This document shows, piece after piece, positions 1 to 7,107 of a stretch of DNA of 17,012 bases. The stretch's first letter is position 1. Every line of letters begins with the position of its first letter. The notes beneath the pieces were generated by a model. It was not told where the DNA came from. It worked only from the letters and a program-made list of their open reading frames with translations, and ran no database searches. This DNA is from Trichomonas tenax (taxonomy: Eukaryota > Parabasalia > Trichomonadida > Trichomonadidae). The stretch is from the NCBI GenBank assembly GCA_023091735.1, contig JALKBU010001085.1:1-17012 (forward strand). The letters run 5' to 3'. The position numbers and the translations under genes were made by a program.

Positions 1-68
1 TTTCATGGCCTGCATTCATTGTTTTAGCTCTTGAGGTTGTTGGAATTGTTGTTGTTTTTGTTATTTAA
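1..68 (+). CDS. C-terminal end of a membrane protein (partial, cut by window edge)
   Basis: An open frame enters from the left edge (first full codon at position 3) and stops at TAA 66-68. The 21 visible residues run from Ser-Trp-Pro to Val-Ile-stop and are almost entirely hydrophobic (Ala, Phe, Ile, Val, Leu), broken by one Glu and two Gly. This is what the last transmembrane helix of a multi-pass protein with no cytoplasmic tail would look like. The family cannot be named from so little; a tetraspanin-like or transporter-like protein would fit equally well. The call rests on hydrophobicity and the open frame only, so a chance frame is possible. Confidence 0.4.
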   Translation, partial: SWPAFIVLALEVVGIVVVFVI

Positions 69-806
69 TCGTTATTGAAAAGGAAATCATACCATGTATC
101 TAAACACTATCACACCTATACTATTTCTTTACTTTTGTGTTCAGAATTTAATTCAACAAAATTTATTTGCATTTATTATACCAATTGAACTTCGCCAATC
201 TACTCTTATGTAACAGCCATGGAGAAATATCAATATATTTGTATAGTTAACACTCTTGAATAATATCGAATGAAATAATATTACTATTTGGAGTTCAGAT
301 AAAAATATCAAACAATCTAAGCATAAATATTTTATGAAAAAATGAGTGTTTAAAGCACTTTCTTGAGATATTTTAGAAATATCAAGTTATTTGAGTTGAG
401 TTGATATTAATTGGACTATGTATTGATTACATTTCTATTGCTTGATGTTTATAATAGATAATCAATGCTAAATACAATATTTGAAACTTATCAAGATATT
501 CTTTTCAATATATTTGATATTAACCATTCATATTCTAATATAATATAGATAATATTGCTTCCTAAATAACCATTAACAATGTAGATCAAATTGATTTATG
601 GTGAAGTAATATTTAAATATCGATAGTGTCAACATTTCAGTGGAAACAATTGTTACAGATGCTGAGATTTCTAATAGCTTGTATTACATCACGAAGAATA
701 ACATTTTCCAAGAGATGACATTCAGCAAAACTTTCATTTTTGTAGATTTGGGCAACATCTGAAAAATCTAGATTCAGCATTTTCGACAACAGACTCAATT
801 TTATAA
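69..806. other. Intergenic, AT-rich, nothing recognised
   Basis: About 740 bases with frequent stops in all frames. A short open stretch on the plus strand around 640-760 precedes the ankyrin-like remnant and could be its more decayed N-terminal part, but I could not match it to the family with confidence. No tRNA-like or rRNA-like sequence was seen. Confidence 0.5.
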
Positions 807-1144
807 ATTTCGAATGAGCAACATGAAAATATGCATGGAACAGTTTTCAACTCAGTTGCATGGGACAAACTTGAAGAACTACAGGTTGAAGCAGCAAAAG
901 AATTCTTTGATGTTGATTACATAACACGTTAATTGATGGGAAACACATTTACAGATCAAACATTTGTTCATGCTGTTGAATGTGGTAACAAAAGCATTAT
1001 CATGTCTTTATTTAATGATGGCCATACAATATCAGATAAAGATTTAGATGCGCAATTACATATCACCATAATGTTATTTTCAATTGGTTCCTAGAAGAAA
1101 AAGGATCAATTGAAGGGATGAATGCTAATAAGAGCTTTTTTTAA
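807..1144 (+). pseudogene. Ankyrin/DUF3447-like protein remnant
   Basis: Reading from 807, a frame encodes a stretch ending in AAKEFFDVDYIT, then hits TAA at 930-932. The same frame continues with FTDQTFVHAVECGNKS, which looks like the repeat unit of the large trichomonad DUF3447/ankyrin family (FTDKTF..A...GN). Near 1052 the meaningful frame shifts to give AITYHHNVIFNWFLEEKGS, the typical 'A..YHHN.IF.W' helix of that family, and this frame stops at 1142-1144. So one stop and one frameshift break a recognisable protein segment. In trichomonads such proteins are numerous and of unknown function. The family assignment comes from memory of the repeat pattern and needs a profile search. Confidence 0.45.
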
Positions 1145-1250
1145 CGGAAATTTCGATACCTATAACTCAAATCAATCAAATTCATTCGATATCCATCATG
1201 TTATGTAATTAATTATTCATATTTAATCATCATTATAATATCACATCATT

Positions 1251-1306
1251 CATTCACATTTTATCATCACTTTTGTATAGAATTGATCATTCACATTTTA
1301 TCATCA
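1251..1306. repeat. 19-bp direct repeat, two copies 37 bp apart
   Basis: CATTCACATTTTATCATCA occurs at 1251-1269 and again at 1288-1306, and both copies are followed by a T-rich stretch. It sits just downstream of the ankyrin-like remnant. It could be a small duplication or the edge of a transposon scar; no function is implied. Confidence 0.6.
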
Positions 1307-2131
1307 TTTTGATGTAAATCCCCATTATCAATTGCAATTGAAATGAACTCTCTTGAAATCGTTCAATATCTAAAATCGAAAGATGCCATACATTGAGTAA
1401 ATATTCAACTAAATGTTCGATATGTTTAAACATAAAAAATAACATTTCTGAAATATTGCAAAAACAAATATCATTATGTGGATCATTTCTGAGGTATCCC
1501 AATTGGTGTGAACATCTTGCATGGATAGATTCCCATTATCCTTGTAATTAAATAAAATTAAGATGTTGTGTATTCATGAAAAATAAATAGATTTAAATTA
1601 CAGATTAAACAAACATTATAACAGTGAATTGTTGAACAAGCGAGCGTAAACCAAATAATGTTACTGCCCATTTGATGATAACTTAATGAAAATGCATCAA
1701 CCCCCACAATGTATTTAAGAACCTTATTATTATGTCATGACATGTAAATCTGATATAATGTCATTTTCATTCTTGTGATAAACAGGAAGCCTAGAGTGAA
1801 GTATTATGTTTACATCAACTACGTAGTGTTTGGTCGGATAACGGGAAGTCCAATCAAAAAAAAAGCGCTGGCGAAAAAAATGAAAAGGCTAAAATTTGTC
1901 CTTTGAAGCAGATATCGTCAGTCTGTCTGGCAAATGACAGCTGAATGAAGCAACAAATCTCATTTTGCGGAGTGAATTATCTATTTTCTTTGTAGATTTA
2001 AATTGTATCGGACCAGAGCTATACAGTGATAGAGGAAAAACCTTCCAATTCACGATTTCGCAAAAAAATACTAATTTAAGAAATTCCGTAAACCGTTTAT
2101 TTAGAATATACAACTAATGAAAATTCCAATT

Positions 2132-2149
2132 ATCACTTTAAAAAGTGAT
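2132..2149. repeat. Short AT-rich palindrome ATCACTTT..AAAGTGAT
   Basis: An 18-bp perfect inverted repeat with 8-bp arms and a 2-bp centre. The half-site TCACTTTT or its complement recurs near 2241, 6591 and 11372. Recurrence in AT-rich DNA may be chance. Confidence 0.35.
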
Positions 2150-2585
2150 TTTAGACAAATCGGATCCGATATTGTCATTTTTATTTTATCGTGTAGTAAA
2201 TCTGATTGTACATGATATTACAAAAGTAAGTTTTGAATTACGTCACTTTTAATTCAATAATTTGAAACATCAACAAAATAATATAGAAAGCATAATTTAG
2301 CCAAAATTTCAATTTGATAAATATAATGAAAAGAGAGAATATAGCGTGAAGATATTTTAAATTCATGAATATTGTTGATTGATTTTCATTGTAACGCATT
2401 GAAAAATTAAATATCTTTTAAAATTATTTAAGAATACATTCAATTTTTGATCGAACGGTATCTGTCCTCTTTTTATTTCGAAATTTTGTGACATAGCTGA
2501 TTGTGGATATAATTACTTTTCATGTAAAGTATTGAAAATATTTCTTGTTTAAACTAATTTAATTTTGAGCCAAAAATATTCTTCT

Positions 2586-3617
2586 ATGTGGATAGTGCTA
2601 CTTCTAAGTTTTTCAATGATTAACAATCAAAAAATAGATCAACGAGAAAATAACACAGCAACGAAAAACAACGAAGATATATTGACGTGGTTGAAGCCTA
2701 ACGATATTGTCACTATTTTGGCCCCACAGCAGTTTGTTGGAGCTATTTCCGAAGAAAAACGGAATCAATTATAAATTTGTAGTGATGTTCAGGCATTAGT
2801 GAACAAATTTGGAGACGCAAATCGTGCAAAGCCGTTCGTTTTCATGTATGTTAAGCCTCAGCCAGCCAAAAGAGGAACAAGATACTTAGCAACGTTCGGC
2901 ATGGACAAGAAATTGAATGTTTACGACCTTGCAACAAACAAGGAAAACGTTATTGATCATATCATTGATTTCGAGGCAAAACCAAAACGAGATTTCCACT
3001 TAAGATTGAAAGACAAAAGAAAAAGACTGAATTTACAGTGAAACAGCCATTTGTGCAGATAGATAAGTGTGTTGCTTCGATGATTCATCCAAGCGAATCG
3101 AAACTTCATCCTCTCGTTATTTTCTTACAGCCGTTCACCACATATCTTGAGATTGTTGATGTAGTCTGCAGGAGAAGCTGCAAAGAGGAGATTCCCTTAA
3201 GAGAAGGACGCTCCACTTTATGGTATACCCAACATTTTCTTGCTTCGTGGTCTGGTTTAAAATTAATTCCAAAGAACGCGAACTTACAACTCAAGTATTC
3301 ACTTATTTCAATGCTATTCAATTTCACAAACAATTCAAACGTCACTTCGTGATCTCGTTAACAACATTGATTTCAACGAAATTCAGAATCTCAATACTGT
3401 TTCTAATGAGTACATTGATAAGTGCATTCGCACAATCTTCACTTACTTAATTAAGAAGAAAAAAGAAATTACTGAATTTGCTGCTAAGAAGTTCACTACT
3501 TACAAGCCAAGTTTGGAGGTTTTCCTTGAAAAAACTTACTTAGTTAAGCAGAGAAAAAAACTCCATCCAACTTCTTCAATAGATTTCACCAAATTTATAA
3601 TTTTTCATTTCATCTAA
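2586..3617 (+). pseudogene. Decayed protein-coding gene of unknown function
   Basis: From ATG 2586 the frame runs to TAA 2772-2774 and then continues in the same frame to 3041 with protein-like sequence, including FVFMYVKP and GTRYLATFGMDKKLNVYDL. Near 3040 the sense shifts one frame (QPFVQIDKCVASMIHP, then LHPLVIFLQPF), which runs to TGA 3350-3352. From about 3345 a third frame carries a charged helical C-terminus (LRDLVNNIDFNEIQNLN, then a Lys-rich part) ending at TAA 3615-3617. One stop plus at least two frame changes in an otherwise protein-like sequence of about 340 codons indicate a pseudogene. I do not recognise the family. The N-terminus begins with a hydrophobic MWIVLLLSFSM, but whether that is the true start is unclear. 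Confidence 0.55.
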
Positions 3618-3716
3618 TTTTATTCACTAAAATAGTATCTTAAAATATTATTTTAGTTTTTAGATGTTATAGAAGTTACAAAATGTTATTCTTTAATTTA
3701 AAGCAATTAAATTTTT

Positions 3717-4519
3717 ATACGCAAAGTCGGCGAAACTCGTTTTTTAACTCACTGGATTAACTTCTTGCTAAGTTATTGAACCCCAATGTACAAAATCATG
3801 TTGTGCATGATATATTAAAGAATTAGCTAACAAAGTCTATATTTCATTAAAATATTAGATATATCTTGCATCAAAAACATTGATTTTCCATGATGTGCTT
3901 TACTCATTATAATATATTATATTCCCATTTTATAGCATTTTTATAACGTAAAATATGTTGTTGTCGATGATAAATATGTAAATCTAATCACAAATATGCT
4001 TTTTTAGCTTTTTTTTTTCAAAATAGTATTCCAAGTGTTCACATATAAGCTCTGTGTGTTGTTCTTCCAAAAATAATGATGATTCTTTTCAAATTTTCCC
4101 GCTCTATTCTTCTCAATTTAATAAACTTGTCAAATTTAGCAGCGCAAAGAAGAATCATCATTATTTTTGGGAGAATAACACACAGAGCTTATGTGTGAAT
4201 ACTTGGAATACTATTTTGAAAAAAAAAGCTAAAAAAGCATATTTGTGATTAGATTTACATATTTATCATCGACAACAACATATTTTACGTTATAAAAATG
4301 CTATAAAATGGGAATATAATATATTATAATGAGTAAAGCACATCATGGAAAATCAATGTTTTTGATGCAAGATATATCTAATATTTTAATGAAATATAGA
4401 CTTTGTTAGCTAATTCTTTAATATATCATGCACAACATGATTTTGTACATTGGGGTTCAATAACTTAGCAAGAAGTTAATCCAGTGAGTTAAAAAACGAG
4501 TTTCGCCGACTTTGCGTAT
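3717..4519. mobile_element. Giant foldback palindrome, probable TA-flanked non-autonomous DNA transposon
   Basis: The left arm (3717-4087) is the reverse complement of the right arm (4150-4519) along about 370 bp with only a few differences, including a one-base length difference between about 3790 and 4047. The 62-bp loop is 4088-4149. The ends begin CGCAAAGTCGGCGAAACTCG inwards from both sides and are bordered by TA at 3718-3719 and 4517-4518, as expected for Tc1/mariner-type target duplication, although the TA is also part of the palindrome. No transposase or meaningful ORF lies inside; the 64-codon frame across the loop is an accident of the repeat. It lies between a pseudogene and the CFIm25 homologue. 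A Maverick terminal piece or an inverted duplication without transposition are the alternatives. Confidence 0.7.
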
Positions 4520-4954
4520 CAATTTTAGATAAACCTTTTAATTTCATTTTTTATTTTGAGTTATTGTTTGTGTAAAATATAATACATTTTCATTGAATCT
4601 TTGTTCCCTATAATAATTTTACTTATTTATAAGTATCAAATTAAATTTAATATTTTTTTCAATAATATTTAACATTAGATAGTTAACTCTTTATAAAATC
4701 ATTATAAACGATATGAAAATTATTTTGGTACGTGTTATATATATGAATCTTTAATAGAATTAAAAGATAAGATTTAAGAATTGAAATTACAAATGCATTT
4801 AGAGATAATTGACGAAATGTTGTTAAGGTAATTTTTATTGTAATTTGAATGTTCCGATGTGAAGAGCTAGTTTCGGATTCAAAGCCCCAATTTTTTTCGA
4901 AATTAAAATATAAATTTACCAACAAAATCTGATAAAATTTTGACACGTAAAAAA

Positions 4955-4962
4955 TCATTTTT
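4955..4962 (+). promoter_or_regulatory. Trichomonad initiator (Inr) of the CFIm25 homologue
   Basis: TCATTTTT lies directly before ATG 4963, matching the trichomonad initiator TCA-pyrimidine-T/A. Transcription would begin at A4957, giving a leader of 6 nt, which is normal for trichomonads. This supports the chosen start codon and suggests that the promoter has not decayed. Confidence 0.6.
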
Positions 4963-5541
4963 ATGACGTATTCGCTTCTAAAGATCTCCAGCATCAATTT
5001 AGGAGCCATAAACGATCTCCAGGACGAAAACAGTGACCAAAGCATCACAAGGATGGAAAAACTAAAGCAACAATTCGCAAATGAAAGAACTATCAAACCA
5101 ATTCGTCTTATTTTACTGGCACACGATCATAATATTCCGACTCTTATCCTTCTGAGGGATCTCAAAACGCGCGAAGTTACACTTCCTGGAAGAAAACTCA
5201 ATCAAGAAGATGATGATGATATTGCGATTCGTAGAATCCTTAGTAATGAGCTCGTGATCACTGGTGAATATGATATTGTAGATCATGTTGCTACATAGCA
5301 TCGCCCTCAATTCGCTGAACATTTATATCCATATTTACCTGCCCACGTTTCTACTCCTAAAGAGATCGAAAAGTGGTATTTTATCACTTTTTCGGAGGGT
5401 GTTATGATCAGAGTTAGAACACAACATCTTCCATTTGTTTTATCTTTTCAACAAATCCATAATAACGTTGAATTTCAAGAACAAACAATATCGTTCTTAC
5501 CTTCAATTATGAGCAAGTTCGAGTTTACATATGCAGAATGA
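4963..5541 (+). pseudogene. CFIm25/NUDT21 (CPSF5) homologue with one in-frame TAG
   Basis: The frame from ATG 4963 runs 111 codons to TAG 5296-5298, then remains open for 80 further codons to TGA 5539-5541. Both halves match the 25-kDa subunit of cleavage factor Im, a catalytically inactive Nudix protein that binds UGUA in pre-mRNA during 3'-end processing. The first half has the N-terminal region, a beta strand ILLAHDH and the degenerate Nudix loop LPGRKLNQ (LPGGELNP in animals). The second has RPQF, YPYLPAHVSTPKE (YPYIPAHITKPKE in animals), and an ending LPSIMSKFEFTY. The stop lies where the family has Trp (NWWRPNF), so a TGG-to-TAG change would explain it. Apart from this the gene looks intact, at 192 positions against 227 in human. 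It is a very young pseudogene, a readthrough gene or a sequence error. Confidence 0.8.
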
Positions 5542-5754
5542 AACAATATTCTTTATTTTAATGTGATTAAATGTATTAGTTCTATTATAAATGAGGTTCA
5601 TTGCCATTACACTCCAAAACGCATAAATCTACAATATGAAATGCGATATAAGAATGATATAATTTTTGATAATCAATAATTTAAGTGAAGATTGATTTTT
5701 TCAATGATAAATTTCATTTTTTCACATAGATATTTCTGCGAAGCTCGAAATGTG

Positions 5755-5760
5755 TCATTC
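5755..5760 (+). promoter_or_regulatory. Trichomonad initiator (Inr) of the phosphatase gene
   Basis: TCATTC matches the trichomonad initiator consensus, with A5757 ten bases before ATG 5767. The short leader is typical and supports that ATG as the start. Confidence 0.55.
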
Positions 5761-5766
5761 TGAAAT

Positions 5767-6543
5767 ATGGAAGTTTCGAAGCAAATATCATTTTCGAAAA
5801 TGAAAAATTTCAGAGAGCTTGGTGGATTTTTGACATCTACTGGCAAAAGGATAAAGCACGGCATCTTTTATAGAGGTCCTGCGCTTGATAATTTAAGAAC
5901 TAAAGAAGATTTCGACAAATTCAAGAATTTAGGTATCAAAACTATATACGATTTACGTTCCGAAAGTGAAAGAAAAGTAAGACCAGATCCAATCTTTCCT
6001 GGAACAAAATTTGTTGGAATTTCAGCGCTACAGAATTGCCCAAGCAGTTCAATTGATGTCACAATACATTACATTAGAACTCTCAATCGTGATCAAATTA
6101 AAGAATTAATCAAAATGACAGCAGAAAGGTATAAATATATTCCATTCCACAATCCATCTTACAAAGCCATTTTCGATGACATCGTTGCCCAAAATGTTCC
6201 AATACTGTTCCATTGTTTTGCAGGAAAAGATAGAACTGGTTTGATTTCTGCTTTTATTTTATCAATGTTTGGCGTTGATTACGAACAAGTTGTCAAGGAT
6301 TACTTAATTACTAACAAATATATGAAATACGCTGTTGACAGAGTTAAAAATCAATTATACAAAGTACTCCCTCCAAATAGCGATGAAATCATCGACAAGT
6401 TTGCAGGAGCACAGAGAGAGCACTTAGATACTGCTTATGAGTCGATTTACAAGAAATATAAGAATTTTGATTATTTTCTTGAAGACAACTACGGAATCAC
6501 ACCTCAAATCAAATCAAAACTTTACGAAATATACCTTGAATGA
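5767..6543 (+). CDS. MptpB/Y_phosphatase3-type protein or lipid phosphatase
   Basis: A complete 258-residue protein. It has the hallmarks of the Y_phosphatase3 family (bacterial MptpB/LipA-like cysteine phosphatases acting on phosphotyrosine, phosphoserine/threonine and phosphoinositides): NFRELGG at residues 14-20, YRGPAL at 35-40, IYDLRSESE at 60-68, and the P-loop HCFAGKDRTG at 149-158, with nucleophile Cys150 and Arg156. The Lys and Asp inside the P-loop are the MptpB signature. The C-terminal NYGITPQIKSKLYEIYL resembles the usual terminal helix. There is no signal peptide or membrane segment, so a cytosolic location is likely. An initiator at 5755 supports the start, and the gene lies 225 bp after the CFIm25 homologue. 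The family is mainly bacterial and fungal, so acquisition by lateral transfer is plausible. The substrate cannot be told from sequence. Confidence 0.88.
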   Translation: MEVSKQISFSKMKNFRELGGFLTSTGKRIKHGIFYRGPALDNLRTKEDFDKFKNLGIKTIYDLRSESERKVRPDPIFPGTKFVGISALQNCPSSSIDVTIHYIRTLNRDQIKELIKMTAERYKYIPFHNPSYKAIFDDIVAQNVPILFHCFAGKDRTGLISAFILSMFGVDYEQVVKDYLITNKYMKYAVDRVKNQLYKVLPPNSDEIIDKFAGAQREHLDTAYESIYKKYKNFDYFLEDNYGITPQIKSKLYEIYLE

Positions 6544-7107
6544 ATATTTGTCAATGCTCATTGATTATATTCAATATCTCAAAAACATTAAAAAGTGATT
6601 AATGACAAGCAGCCTTTTGTTGATAAGTTTATAAAGCATCAAATGTGAAATCAAACAAAATATTTTTTTGAATTTGATAAATTAAATTTCAAGTCAAAAG
6701 AATAAGAACGTATAATGTCCAACTCAATGACTATTTAAATTTTTAGTTTAATTGATATTTATCACGTAAATTTTTTGGCAGTTTTAATTTGATACACTGG
6801 GTTTAGTTATATTAAATATATACTTCAGTAAGTGATTTCCTTTGATGTTTCAAATTCCAATAGTCATTAATCATGAATTATGATGTTTGATATAATTTTC
6901 TTCATTATGAGAATTGCTTTTTTGTGTCGACTGATTTCAATATGTATTAATTATTGATATGCATTACAGGTTCATATTTCATCAATGAAATCATTTGATT
7001 TAGCAATTCTAATATTTTGCGATTATTTTCACATCATATGTATAATTATTGATTTCTAATCCAATGAACAGCTGAAAACGCTTAAAAAGTTTTGCTCGTT
7101 ATTTTTG
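6544..7107. other. Intergenic, AT-rich, promoter region of the coiled-coil gene
   Basis: No gene seen. An AAAAGTGATT motif occurs at 6591-6600. The last 30 bases before ATG 7108 contain TTTGCTCGTTATTTTTG, with no clean TCA initiator, so the transcription start of the next gene is uncertain. Confidence 0.5.

Larger units (their letters stand above)
1145..2585. other. Long intergenic stretch with short repeats, no clear gene
   Basis: About 1.4 kb with no convincing gene. It holds a 19-bp direct repeat (1251-1269 and 1288-1306), a Lys-rich open frame without an early ATG at 1754-1906, and a palindrome of ATCACTTT with AAAGTGAT at 2132-2149. Minus-strand open frames here begin at non-ATG codons or lack any recognisable motif. 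Confidence 0.5.

Noticed and set aside
1251..1306. CRISPR-like repeat-spacer unit
   Set aside because: Only two copies of a 19-bp repeat, in a eukaryotic setting with no cas genes.
1287..1502. 71-codon minus-strand frame with a helical look
   Set aside because: No family motif, it overlaps the direct repeat, and it is flanked by AT-rich noise; not enough to call a gene.
4054..4248. 64-codon open frame across the loop of the giant palindrome
   Set aside because: It starts and ends inside opposite arms, has no motif, and exists only because of the repeat geometry.
4683..5096. 137-codon minus-strand open frame
   Set aside because: It overlaps the start and initiator of the CFIm25 homologue on the other strand, is low-complexity hydrophobic and Lys/Ile-rich, and has no recognisable domain.
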